Position numbers and translations under genes: made by a program. A DNA stretch of 64,000 nt from Trogon surrucura. Taxonomy: Eukaryota > Chordata > Aves > Trogoniformes > Trogonidae. Below are positions 36,290 through 49,070 of this stretch, in pieces; the first letter of the stretch is position 1; the number at the start of each line of letters is the position of its first letter. The notes beneath the pieces are model-generated. The model had not been told where the DNA came from. It made no database searches and worked only from the letters and a program-made list of their open reading frames with translations. Location: positions 204,559,971-204,623,970 of the forward strand of contig CM036617.1 of the NCBI GenBank assembly GCA_020746105.1. Direction: 5' to 3'.

Positions 36290-39200
36290 AAGGAGTGAAG
36301 GCAGCTGTCACCTGCATCTCCAGGCTGCTGACCTTGTGGCTGCCAGCACTGGACCCTCATCCCTTGCTGCCACAATCAGGGGCTTAAAAATAGGGTTTTT
36401 ACATGAAACTGAATAGCTAGGACTTACCCAGCCTGGCCTCAGGGTCATGCTGGGCCCCTGCACACACAGGGTACTGCAGCCAGCACTTCATAACCTAGCT
36501 CCCATTTGGGGATGTGTCCACTTCAGACAGAAAGGCCAATCAGGTCTTTTCCTGAGGCTCAATTAATCTTGTCAACCTAGAAAAGCTGGACAATATAAAT
36601 CCTTCTGGTCTTTCCTGTGGACTGCCTTTCCTATACATCACAGTTATTTTTCTACCACCCTTCCTCCAGACTCCACAGCCCTCCCAAGTCTCATTGCTGA
36701 AATTCCCCAGGGAGCCAGGACCAACATCAGAGGCTCCCACTGGTTCACCTCCCTCCTCACCTATCAGGCACCTTGAGTGCTCTCCCCTGCCTCCCAGGCT
36801 CTCCCAAAAATGGCTCCTACTCCGCAGCAGCTCTTCTCCTCCTTGTCCTCCTCCTTATCATCATGTGTTCACCCCTCTCCTTCATCTGGGAGATGCTTTG
36901 ATCAAAAACTAAAAGTGCTGGATCATCCTGCTATTGAATCTACTTTTCAAACTATTCCAATTCCAGCTGTTAGTGGCAAATCATGTTATCTCATCTCTGA
37001 CTCTATAAGCCAAAGGATCTCTTTGGAAAAACAAAGCTTCCCACTTGTATTAGGAGAAGCAAACGCTGATCACTCCTTTTTCATTCTGAGAAGGAAGGGG
37101 CTTCCTCTGAAATGTAATAAAACTTGTACAGAAGATACCTCAAAACCAGATATAATCACATCACCCCAGGACCCTGGGACTCCAGGTGCTGGTCTTCACC
37201 CAGGTCTTGGCCTCCATCATTATGCTGGTCTGAAGCAGCATCCTTATCCCGGGAATATTACTAAATGGCAGATATTATTTTTACCTTACTAAATATTCAA
37301 CAAAAACTAAAAGAAGCATGCTCTTTAGAGATGAGCTGGACAGACCAAAGTGCTGCCAGCTCTACCTTTACTGTTACCTGTCACTCAACCCCTTCCCCGT
37401 GGTCCTCCTGCTCTGCCTGGCATTGCTGGCTCACTGCTGGCTCACAGGGCCCTTCTCTGGTTTATTCCTGTGAAGTGATTAGACAAAAAAAGAAGTTTCT
37501 GCTCTTCTTGTGTAGCTCTCGGATGATGAAAAAAGAGGTTCAACACATTAAACTACTGTTGTAAAAATGTCGCAGTGAGGAGGCTGGAAGTCTTGATCTG
37601 GCAGGTTGGTCTCACCTTGCAAGGCATGGCTGGGCTTCAGAGTAATTACCAGAAAATGGAATAAAATGCTTTTAAAGGCTCATTCCTGGGGCTTCATATC
37701 AAGACACCATACTGCACTGCAGAGAGGTGGCCAGACCTGAGTAAGTGACAGACCCCAAGTTTTCAGGGATGTACGGTGGTGGGAGGATGGGGTGAAAAGA
37801 AACCCAGAGGCTGCTTTTTGATAGTAGTGCCAGCCTACTGAGTGCCACCAGCATGCCGCCAAGCCATGCCTTTCCCAGTGCTGCCTGTCATGCTCGGATG
37901 GCAGATATGGTGTCACGTGGCCATGCTGGGACCTCCCACAGCTACACCTCTGTGACCTGTGGATGTCCTACATCCCCAGGATGTCCTACAGCATCCTCCA
38001 GATGTGGGACTGGGCTCCGCATTTACACACTCTGCTCTGTGGGGCTGAGAGATGACATCGTCAGGCAAAATCAGTTCCGAATGCCACAGTTATGGTGGAG
38101 AGATGAATACCTGCAACCCTGCTCCTCCAAGACAGATGTAGATTATAAGCAGTCTCATTCAAGCTTACACGTGCGTAATCTGTGGTGTAACAGGGTCCTG
38201 ATCCACACGAGGGGCTTCGCTGAGCTGCTGCAATGCAAATAATAATAGGTACAGTTGATATGTGAGCTCAAGAAAAGATTGATGTCCTTGAAAGATCAGG
38301 ATTGGTGATGCTTCTATACAGAGAATAAATGGTATGTGTAAACTTTGTCCTCAGCAGCCCAGTATCTTACATTTTTTATGTTTTTCCCTCCTCATAAGTA
38401 ACCCCTAAGAACTCATGAAAAGATCATTGTGCATATTTAGTGTTTAATACCTTTGAGTTTTGGTGCTAAGATTTGGCACGTTTTTAAATTACTCTTTTCA
38501 TAAGGCCAAACTTGAAAAGTCTGTGCTTTAGAAAACTCTTACCACACAAATTATTAAATTTTCCTACAAAAAAAAGAGAAAAACTTCCTTCTGAAGAGCT
38601 TCACTGGATGGTCTGTGAGAGACCTAACACTTACTCCACTGTTTTTATCACTGTATTAAAAGGTAGAACAACACTACCATGATTAATTTTTCATGCCTTG
38701 GATACGAAGGGATAATTAGACTGTGCTTCATATCGATTGTCTGCAACTGCTTTCTAATTAACTAATTGGCTACAGAGTTAATGAGATTCAAAATTAATTT
38801 TTATATTTGAATTTGGATAGAGCTATTTTAAGAGCCATGAAGACAAATCGGCCAGAAGCTTCCATTTGATGTCCATCAGACCGGTATTTTGAAATACTGT
38901 TGTATTATCGTCTGGGAAGCTATTTTGCAATGGCTTTTGCCTCTACCTGGTGGCTTGAAGAAGAATTGCATGATTCCCAGTTTTTCTTTGGTGGGAAGCA
39001 CGGTCTTTTTAGATAAGAATATATAGAAACATGAAAACCCCTCTAATCTATCACTATCTAGAGACTCTTTTTTTCTCCCCCGTTCCGCAGTCAGGACAAA
39101 AAAAACTATTGGAACGGATTGGCAGTGTCGATATGTGAATAAATATGATATATTCATCACAGTTAGCATCAGCAGTCGTGACTTACATATCTGTAAGATT

Positions 39201-41819
39201 TCTTTGAAAGCATCGACAAGTGAGTGCCAACAGACAAGTAGAATCCAATACATACAGTCAATTCGATTTTCAGAAGGTATTGGGAAAATTCTTCCAAAGC
39301 GGCTCGTAAAGTAGCTACAGTGGATTAAGAGAGCATCTTTATGTGAGCAAGCAATTGGCAAAAAAACAGGAATACACCAGCAATGTTCACAGGGAAGGGG
39401 AATCCCAGCTGGAGTCCTACACTGACGTACTGTGGCTGCTCTGAGCTACTGATTTCTGAAAAGTCTGCAAAAGCAGGTGAATAATAGACCTTCAGGGATA
39501 ATGGGTAAACTCATTCAACCGTACACATCTGTCCAAAGCAATAAGGATGGAAGTTACTTCAGCAGTTGTGCAAAGGTTTCAGAATAGCCAGAAATTGGGG
39601 GGTAAAATGGCAGGTGAAATTTGCAGATAAAAAGTAGATCAGTTTAAGTCAATCCCATTTAGCAAGCCCAATTCTAACTTCCAATACACACAGATACAAC
39701 CTGAACTGGCTATCATACACCAAAACATGATTGCCCTCATTCAAAGGCAATGGAAAAAAACAGTTATAGAAAAAAAAAATTACAGCCATTAACACTGAAA
39801 ATAAATAATTGAGAAAGAACTATGACAGCTGCCCATGAAGTCCTGAGCAGTACAAAGAAAGGGAGCAGAGGGCACAGTCCGAGGGTGTCGGAGACCCTGA
39901 GCATGTGACAGATGCTACAGCAGGGAAAGGGGAGGGCTTCTTACCCAACACGTGCTGAAGCTTCACAACAGTTTGCAGGAGGATGCCAAAGTTTACATGG
40001 TTCAGAAAGCAATCAGCCAAACTGGTGGAAGAAATGTCCATCTGGCACTGTTAAAAACGAAAGCGTCATTTCTGGTCAGGAAGTCTTTGGACCACAAATG
40101 GCTGCAGTCTGCAAACATTTTTGGGAAGCACCAGCACCTGCTTGTCCTCTCCTTACGCTCTGCCTGCAGGACCTGTTTCTGGCCATTGCCAGAGACATGG
40201 TAACAAGCCAGGAAGTCCTTTGGTTTGCTTATTCTTGGTTTTTATGTATCACTCACAATCACTATCTTCCACATTTGAAGAGAAGCTCTGAAGGGTACTA
40301 AGCATTTGTTGGAGCATATCTCATCTCCCACTACATGACATTTCAAACCTCAGCAGGAGCTGTTAATCCACAGGGTCTATGACAGGAATGGAGAAATATA
40401 GACAGGAAAGCCTCAACTAATGTGAAAGAAGGATAATATTTTTTTTCCATTTTTAAGTCCATAGTGTACAATAAGTGCTACACTAAGAAACTGCAACATA
40501 TTCCCATAATACATGTACCTAAGGAGGCTGTATAGCATGCATAGGTCACCTTAATTCCGGCATACCCTTAAGACCTCGACTTTGCAAAGATGGTAACATT
40601 CATTGCATTTGGTCTCTGTGTGTGGTTTTGTGTGAATAATTAATAGGAATCATTTATAAAATCAGCTACACTTTACTTTTGTATTAATTTTGAGATGATC
40701 AATGTGGCTCAATTTGTCTGCTCTGCTCCTGCAAATGCAGGCAAAGCCCGAGCTGGCCATGGACACTGACCCGTTGGAGGGTCCTGTTCACCTGCTTCCT
40801 TTGGTCAGACTGTGTCTCAGGGCAGTCAGTGCTCCCACAGCACTGAAATCCTGAATGTGGTGAGCACCAGTGCTTGGTGGGCTCAGCCTGAGAGATGCTG
40901 AGCACTCACTGCCATGGCCACCCCACCTGCAGGCATGGTCCTCACTGCATGGTCAGCCTCTGGCAGCACCAAGAGCAAGAAGGCAGGTGTTTATGGCTTT
41001 CTGATATACTAATGGATACAAGATAAGCTTTTGCAATGACACTGCTAATCACAGTAATACAGTAGCAATCCAGCCCAAGCAGGGAAGCTGGGCTCAGACT
41101 TTCCAGCAGACAGCATGTCAGCTATGATTATCATTTCCCAGTGTATCTCACTTAGCAAAACTGTCAACTGATAATTCAGCAATCTAAATTAACACCACTG
41201 GTGAGGCCTGATGGGGAGGTCCATCCAGCTTTGCATGTGTTTGACATGCCAGCTGCTTCTGATGGAACACTGCACTGTTACAGTGCCCTGAAGCTGTTCC
41301 AGTTGCCAGGATCTGGACTCCAAGGGAGAGGAAAAATCACAGAAAAATGCTTGATTGGGAGCCAACTCTCTTGGATCAACCTGTCATCACCTCTGCACAT
41401 CCTTAGAAAACCTCTGTGTCCATACTCAGGTGATGAAGCACAGAGACAAGGTGATTACTGGACAGCTCTTCTGACACTTCCAGGTTTCACGGGCTTGTTG
41501 TCACAGAAGGACGGGCTGGCTTGGCACAGATTGACTACAAACCATGGACAACCATCCTGAGAAGTTCAGTACCAGGTAGGAAGCTTGCCAAGTTCATTGT
41601 CAGTTTCCAGTCTGCATCCACTTTCTACTGCAGCATTATATCTCAGTAAGTCCTAAGAAAGACTGGTTTCAGATGGGGCAAGAAGACAAGGAATGCTAAC
41701 TGGTGAACCCACCTGGCAGTCTCATCCCTCTCTTCTGAACTACCTCAGTAATTCACCTCACTCGATCTTTCTTACCCTATTTTATCATGCCCCTTCTCTG
41801 CTGTTCACTGTCCTGTTTT
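36290..41819. other. Intergenic DNA containing a candidate conserved element
   Basis: No gene is recognised. The notable part is the AT-rich, CpG-retaining block at 38.69-39.36 kb, listed separately. The rest has only short chance frames and no CR1 tail. Confidence 0.5.
38690..39361. promoter_or_regulatory. Candidate conserved non-coding element (enhancer-like)
   Basis: The left part is dense in homeodomain-type TAAT/ATTA cores (GATAATTAGA, CTAATTAACTAATTGG, GTTAATGAG, AAATTAATTTTT). The right part is AT-rich yet keeps many CpGs, which is unusual for neutral bird DNA. It also contains a 161-codon open frame on the minus strand (38,876-39,361) with no domain. Preserved CpGs and complex, non-repetitive AT-rich text are typical of conserved non-coding elements, but conservation itself was not tested. 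Confidence 0.4.
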
Positions 41820-42435
41820 GAATCACAGAGTGATTGAGGTTGGAGGGACCTTTGGAGGTCATCTTGTCCAATGCCTGCCCAAGCAGGATCACCTAGAGCT
41901 GGTTGCCCAGGTGCATGGCCAAATGGCTTTTGAATATCTCCAAGGATGGAGACTCCACAATCTCCCTCAGAAACCTGTGCCAGTGCTCGGACACCCTCAC
42001 AATGAAAAAGTTTTTCCTGATATTCAGAGTGAACCTCCCATATCTCAGTTTGTGCCCATTGCCTCTGGTCCTGAGAGAGATCATCACTGCAGAGTCCTCT
42101 TTGCACCCTCCCTTTGGGAGTTTATATGCATTGATGAGATCCTCCTGAGCCTTCTCTTCTCCAGGCTGAACAGTCCCAGCTCTCTCAGTCTTTCCTCATA
42201 AGAGACATGCTCCAGCTGCTCCATCATCTCTCTGGTCCTTTGCTGGAATGTCTCCAGCATGACCATGTCTCTCTTGTACTGGGGAGCCCAGAACTAGACC
42301 CAGCACTCCAACTGTGTCCCCTCAGTGCTGAGCAGAGGGGAAGGATCACCCTCCTCAACCTGCTGGTGACACTCTGACTAATGCAGCCCAGGATATTTTT
42401 AGTTTGCTTTGTGGTGAGGACATATCACTGGCTTT
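41820..42435 (-). mobile_element. Old CR1 LINE, truncated copy
   Basis: The plus strand starts AATCACAGAGTGATTGAGGT followed by the TGGAGGGACCTTTGGAGGTC block and the antisense end of ORF2. On the minus strand [20 protein letters not shown] and a decayed ESPSLEIFKSHL are readable across frameshifts. Similarity fades near 42,435. Inactive. Confidence 0.9.
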
Positions 42436-45400
42436 GCAGTCCTGGCCCTGACCCAGGCCCTGTGCACAGTAGGCCAAATTCTACTCTCACTTGTTCCCAT
42501 GATTTAAGAGGATTTTCTGGATCAGAATGAATTTAGCTCCATTAGCTAGGTCAGTATAACAGGGCAGGTAGAGACTCAGACAGAGGTTTTGCTCTGAGCT
42601 CATTCATGGCAGACGCATTCAGTGTTGTGGTTTGGCTAAAAAGACTTGCACAACCTCATCAAAACGAAACTGATGCTCACCAGAAATAGCAAGGAAAATG
42701 AGGCAAAGAAATACTCCACTAAGTAATAAGGAGAAAATCTCATAAACAGCCCATCTCTCCACTGTATGGAACCAGGAGAAAAATGCTGCAGAGCTCACCA
42801 GAGAAGAGAGGTTTCATTGAATGTGCTCTAATAGCCACCAAGTTCCTACCTAAAGGATTATCCAGGCTGAGCCCTGAGAAAAAACGCTTCCTTAGGGGTG
42901 AACGAGCTATCTGGTTAAAAGTTACAGGATTTGAGAAAAGCAAGCCCTTTCCAAGAGAGGCTGTACAACAGGTGGAGATTGTGGATTAGGACAGAAAGCA
43001 GTCTTGGTTGCATTAGAGTAAGACACAGGAACAGGGCAATTTAGCAGCCCTACTATTCCCAGTTGCTCTTGTATCTGCAGGGTATACGCAACATGCAGTT
43101 GGTTGAGAAAGCAAAGGGAGAATAGGAGAATTCGGTCTTACAAACAGAAAGACCAAACGTTTCCCTTCATCTGCTTTCCCAACAAGCAGCCCCTTAGCAC
43201 TCAGCGATATGCACCCATGAGAAGTCCAACACCACAACACCATGCCCCATGACTAACCCAGGACCCTTCTCTGCCCTCTGCCCCCACAAGCAGCACGGTT
43301 TACTGGTTTTAATTTTGAGAACACACCAACTTTGACAACCTTTTTCATCAGTGACAGTGGCAGCTGGGGGAATATTTTTAGTTCTAAGTCTCTCAGCCTC
43401 CTCGTAGTTGAGAAAATATTTCTTTTTTTTTCGCACTGTGGGTGGAAATGGAGATTAGTGCTTTTTAATGTTACAGCAATGCTCTCTGGCTGAATAGCAG
43501 AGATGATGGTGGGAGTTCTGATGCTTCGCCTATGGCCTAAAAAACCCAAGGGCACCCTGCATTTTCCTAATGGGACGTGGCAGAAGGTGCAGCTAATTGT
43601 AGAGAGCAGCACAATCCAGTATGTTGCACACTCCAGTAGGAAGGGTTAATCTCAGAGGATTTTTTCCCACCTGAAAATGTATTTTGTGCCCCTGAGGACA
43701 AAGAAATCATCAAGACAGCATTTATAGTTTGTAGGTCAGGCCTGGAGAAGCAGGCAGGGTGCTTATGGTGCTGTTTTGGCTCTGCGGCGCCCTGTGCTGT
43801 TCACCCGGGAACCACAGCTGTGGCAAGAGTCATGGTGGGATTTGAAACCAAAGCCACTCCATGAGAAACCGTCTTGTGTGACTCTTGTTTCTTTGAGAAA
43901 GACACGAATCTGTCACTGTGGGGAATATCAGCCTGGCAGCAGCAGTAGGAATGAAGTATGAGCCTGACACCCTAGTGACCTTCCCACCCCCCAGCCTGTG
44001 TAAGCAGTGACTATTTTTGTCCTTTTTCCTGCCTACAGCTACCAGGCTAGAATATCTGAAGATAAGGGTGTTCTGAGGAATGCCAGGCAGAATAAGAAAT
44101 GACCCCTGGCTGTACCTGAGCAAGAAAGTGGGTTTCATTGTTTCCACGTGGTTCATCCTCCCACAGCCGCTGCGGTGCTGCCAGTGAGACTGCTTGTGTG
44201 CACAGGGGCTCCAGTCGCTGCAAATAGGCTTGACCAATTTTACTTAAAAAGCAGAATTTGGACTGTTTCCCAGATTATAATTACCTACATATAAATATAA
44301 TGATAATTATGTTACCTAACTGAGACCTCAGAGCACAAAGCTGACAAGCGATGACAACTAAATTCATTAAGTGTGCAAACGTTCTTCCTCTCTTTTATGA
44401 AACAATATTGAGTGATCCCTGAAGAAATCCAGCAACCAGAGACATGACCTGCTAAAAAGTGGTGAGCCCGGTGAAGGCTGCTGGTGAGGCTAGACAACCA
44501 ATCCCCCTTGGAAGAGCTTTGTTGCTATATTCCTAGTAGAAGAGCAGGAAAGTAGACAGTTAAAACATTAGATTTTGAAAATGTGGTGTGTTTTATGCAT
44601 TTGGAATGAAATTATCTTCTCACTTGATTTAGACTGGGAAACAAGTTGGGGCATGAGGCTGTTCTTTGGCGTGGAGGCCAACTGGTACAGCATGACTTGC
44701 ACCCAGAGAAAAACTTTTTTACTTTTCCTGATATATGCAGGGTAACCCCATCCCAGTTTCTCGCTGGGCATGGTACCAGGGCTGTAGTAAACCCAGCCTG
44801 GCAAGGAGGTGAGCATGGGGCAAAGCTCAGTGGTGCATCGCACCAGTCCTGCACCATCACTCGAGCCTGATCCCTCCAGATGTCTGTGGGAGGACGTGGT
44901 GTCTCTGTGTACCCCCTGCCCCAGAGCCAGAGAGAGCCCAAACCCGGGCCCATCGCAATCTTACTGATGCTTTTTAAAGTGATTTGGTGTACTTGTTTTT
45001 CAAACACTTTCTATTTTTTCACAGTCAGAGGTGCCAAGCCCCAGGGATGATGACGAATGCTCAGAAATATGTTACAAAACACATCTATGAAAAAAAGACA
45101 AGACTGCTCCTAGGCCTCTTGGGAAAAGATGAAAAGTGATTGCGGTGCATGGTATGCTTCCAGACCAGGACTAGAAACCAAGTTTATATCCTCCCATCCA
45201 ACTCTAGGTATGAAATAACACTAAGAAATGGGAGGAAACAGTAATAGCCATAATACTTCATCTGAAAAAAAATATAGCGACTGAGAGAGATGCTGAACAC
45301 CTACATCACCTTCTCAGTCTTTTTGCTGAGACAGCCACAAAACCTCACAGCTCACCGTTATTCGAGCATCCTGTTACGCTGACTTCATATTCCCACATTA

Positions 45401-45689
45401 AGCATTTCAGTTGACATTTTTATTTTTCCAACAGGTCAACTAATCTCTTGCCTTCAAGTGTTTCATTACAGCTGTGTGCTTCCTCCCCTAAGATTCTGCA
45501 ATACCTTGTCTTTGAATGTAATTGAACTTCTGGAACAGTTTAGACCAAAGTCACACTGCCCTTGCTTTTACTTTGCCTTCATGGCCATCCACCAGAAGCT
45601 CTTTGAATATTGCCTTTATAAGCAGTTGAAAGAAATTCCCTCGATGGTTTTCCTCTGTAAAGGTTGCTGTGTCCAAGTAGCCCACAGCA
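42436..45689. other. Intergenic DNA, nothing recognised
   Basis: Frames are short and without domains. An AT-rich patch at 44,230-44,400 (ATTATAATTACCTACATATA, ATAATTATGTTACC) has a complexity like a regulatory element but shows nothing diagnostic. Confidence 0.5.
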
Positions 45690-46068
45690 AGCTCATGGAA
45701 AGCAGGCTACAAAGCCCCACTGCTAGGAAAAAGCTGAGCAAAAAGGTGACTCAGTGTGCAGATGCCACAAAAATAGCCAGGATTGTCAAATCTAACAGGC
45801 TTTTGGAGAGGCAAAGAAGAATCTCATGGTGCTGAGGAAGTGGGCAATATAATGGCAGAAGATGCCTCGTGTTGATAAGTCCAAAGTAATGGAGACTGGA
45901 GGAAAAAAACTAATCCTGTCTCTGTGTAAACCACTAAAAGTTTGGAAAATAATAATTCACTCCAGAAAAAAAAAACACAAAAAACCTTGGCATTAAAATC
46001 CCTGGAAAACAAAGTTTTGATACTAAATGGGTGAAGGAGCTTAAGGAATTACTAAGGGAGAAACAAGA
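45690..46068 (+). mobile_element. Ancient CR1/L3-like LINE relic
   Basis: Across several stops and shifts the plus strand reads DKSKVMETGGKKLILSLC followed by a piece resembling the LGI/LGV block of LINE reverse transcriptases. A lysine-rich segment precedes it. The pattern (asparagine or aspartate, then KCKVM..G) matches the C-terminal RT region of CR1-like elements. It is heavily decayed, and the subfamily and edges are uncertain. Confidence 0.4.
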
Positions 46069-46382
46069 GCAGGCTGGAGTCTCATGATGTGTTACAAACA
46101 TCCAGGTGTAGTCACGAGTGAGTAGTTACTGACAATGGTACAAGAACATCATCCCCGTAGTGCCATGTAAAGGCAGAGCGTGGCTACCCTGTGAGCACGC
46201 ACACCTGCAGAAGGGTATTCCACAGCCAAAACCCTCTCTAATAGTACTTGAACCCTCCTACTCAATCTACTCATCTTCTGGGTCATCTCCTTGCTCCTCA
46301 TGTTCTTGTACCACCACCAGTAACTGCTTCATGGTGACTACACCTGGATGTTTGTAATGTGTTGTTGGACTCCAGCCTGCTT
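46069..46382. repeat. Inverted repeat: 81-base arms around a 150-base spacer
   Basis: The left arm (about 46,069-46,149) and right arm (about 46,300-46,380) are reverse complements that align without gaps. The perfect blocks are 14, 8, 24 and 13 bases long, including GACTACACCTGGATGTTTGT. By hand about 64 of 81 positions pair, and the mismatches are largely transitions. RNA or single-stranded DNA could fold into a long hairpin. It may be two opposed copies of one repeat or a fold-back element. Confidence 0.85.
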
Positions 46383-47820
46383 CAGTCCCTAACCTGTCTC
46401 TTAGCCAAGACAGATGTGTCTAGCTTTTGTGCTCTTGTCTTATTAATTAGTCCCCTAATCCCCTGATTAAATAACAGAAGATGGCAAAGCAAGGAAACCT
46501 GTCCTGCTGCAACTTTATTTTGACGGGCTGACATCAAACTTGCATCAAACTCACCGGAGCCTCTCAGGCAAAGCCACAGGAGCTGATATTTTAATCTGTT
46601 CGTACAATGTAGGGTGAGACCCTGTGAGAGAGAAGGGGCAAATCATGCAAAACAAATGGTAAAAGGTAATTTCCAAGGGTTTGTTTTTCAATCGGTACCT
46701 CTGTTAACATATGAGAGAGATTTGAAAAGTAAAGAAATTCATATGAAGCTGCAGACCTGGGCTTTCTACTCTGCTTACTCGAACCAGATTATTAATCTCG
46801 GGTTTGTTACAGAATATGCTACCAGGCTTGCTAGTTTGTAGAACTACATTTCCGATGCATTAGCCTCTGCATCACTTTTCCCATAATAAAAGTTGAGCCA
46901 TATTCAGCTTTTATTTGCTTTTGGCCACTGTGCAATTTTGGGGCATGAAATTTGCTCTTCAATTGGTTTATTTGTCTGTTCGCATGTTGTAACTAGTGAA
47001 GCCTTTAGGTAATATAAGTAAGGAGGAAAAAAAAAACAATTTAGAGTGAGGAAATTCACAGGTAGAGTTTGAGAAGGGTGGAGTTGAGTTCCTTAGGGTA
47101 AATTATAAATGGATGGTATTAAGTCTAAGAAAATAAACAAGTTCCAACATCAAATCACTACTGTCTCCACCAGGAATTTTAAAAGAAGCAACAGTATGAT
47201 TGGCTACAACAAACTCACTGTCTAAGAGCTCTAATTGTTTCTTCTCTGTCTACAAAAAAAGAAGATACCTACAGCCAAGAAGCCCTGAACATAATTCCTG
47301 CAATAAGGATCCCAGTGTTTTGAAATCTGTTACTGGCTTTAAGAATAATGAATGTTAGAAACAAAAGCATTTTCTGAAACGTTTCCAAACCTGTGAATAG
47401 GTGAAGGTTCAAGTTTCACCTTATGGAGCTCAAACTAACTCTTCTATTCTTCAGATAAACCCAGAAGAAACATGAAAAAATAAATTACTTTTGCTCATTT
47501 GAGCTCTCCTGGGCCGTATGTGGGACTGATCCATATGGGAATTGGATGTACAAGCGCCTGTTCACAGAGCATCTTGTTAGTATCTTTTCCTTCTGCAGCG
47601 ACTGGACAAATTGTCTGAAATCTTGGGTTTGTCCAATTTAAATTCACTAGAATGACACTGGGACTCAGCTCCAGTCCTTGGGCAGAGAGAGACTCCCTCT
47701 GCAGGGGTGAGCGCCAGGGAGCCAGTGGTGAGTCAGCTGGTGGCAGCCCAGGGCTGGGGGAGCAGTATCAGAGAAAGGCTCACCTTCAAAATCAAGAAAT
47801 TTCCTCCTAGCTTGCCCATC

Positions 47821-47851
47821 TTTTTTTTTTTTTCTTTTTTTTTTTTTTTTT
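47821..47851. repeat. Poly(T) tract
   Basis: A run of 30 T is interrupted once by C. It could be the antisense A-tail of a retrocopy or simple slippage. I recognise no retrocopy body next to it. Confidence 0.9.
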
Positions 47852-48889
47852 AGTTTGACTTTGTCTGGAGTCACAGAAGACTGATCTCAGCTGATGTGTG
47901 GTCCCAAACAATGAAGGCACCCAGCCTAGAGGGCAGGACACAACAGCTACCAGCACAGGTAGTCTAAAAATTTGCAAGCTATTTGTTATTCGGGGGTTTT
48001 GTGTCTAATATGTTATCAGTTTATTCAAAATCATAGAAGACAAATTATGTTCCCCTCCAGAACCTAGTTTTGCTCACTTCTAATGCGTGGCACAAAACTC
48101 CTATTTTTTTTCCAGGTGTTGGAAATCTGGAAGGTTGAAGAAAAAAGTGTGGTTAAAGGCTGCTTTATTGGTGCTTGTTGTAGTTTCTCAGATTATTTTC
48201 TTGAAGCGTTACTTTAGCAGAAATAGATCACTGGTGCATTTGTGAAGTAAATACAGGCAGTTATGAATATGTGTTACATGTATCCATTTATGTTAACACT
48301 ATGTATACAGAGATTCCATAAAAGATACCGTTTGTATTGCATGGATGCCTAAATTTGAGGATAATTTTTCTTCTCATGCATAATCTGCCCCCTAGCAAGA
48401 GTTTAGCAGATAAAACCACTGGTTGGTGAGGGACATGCTGCATATCCCCTTTTTGCAATACACCTTGCAAGTTCCATAAGAAAAACCCTTTCTCGACTTC
48501 TATCCTATAAAAAAAGTGAACTATTTGTAACACGGCATCACTGAATGTGAACGTCCAAGTCTTTCCTCAAAGTACTGGAGAGCTGAGATGAGAAAAGCTC
48601 CGTCTCTTTCCAGAGAACCACCTCCTCAGCAGGGATGGATGTTACACTGAATCACTTTGTTCCCATCCTTAAAAATGTTATTGGATCTAGAGGCAGGCAA
48701 CTCCAGCTCTGCATCCCTCTTTCTCTGGGCTACAGATCTCACAGCAGAGTTTCAGTTAACGAACGAGTCTTGAAAACTTTCTGTTTTAAGAAAATCCCTT
48801 AAAGTTTAATTATATTTTTTTTACAGCTGAGCACTGAACGGTGTTGGGTAACAACACCATCCTTTTTCTTTTCAGCTTCTCAGTTTGTT

Positions 48890-49070
48890 CACTTTGGAAA
48901 CAAACTTGAAACACTTCACTCCCGAGCAAGTCGAAACAGAGTAGTTTTTGAACTGTGAGATGAATATGTCATCGATTGGTACCCAGGAAACAAAGGGTCA
49001 GGCAAAACCTTGCCTACTTGCATATTTTTCTGGCCGTCGCTCATCACGGTGATGTCAGTGTGATTTCTTC
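48890..49070. promoter_or_regulatory. Candidate conserved regulatory element upstream of CELSR2
   Basis: This is non-repetitive AT-balanced sequence with retained CpGs (CCCGAGCAAGTCGAAAC, GTCATCGATTGG, GGCCGTCGC). It contains a 13-base palindrome, CATCACGGTGATG, at 49,042-49,054, followed by GTCAG. The palindrome resembles a dimeric transcription-factor site. Conservation was not tested. Confidence 0.35.

Noticed and set aside
38876-39361. 161-codon minus-strand open frame
   Set aside because: It has no domain, no hydrophobic or repeat pattern typical of a known family, and no Kozak or splice logic. It more likely stays open by chance in AT-rich, possibly conserved non-coding sequence.
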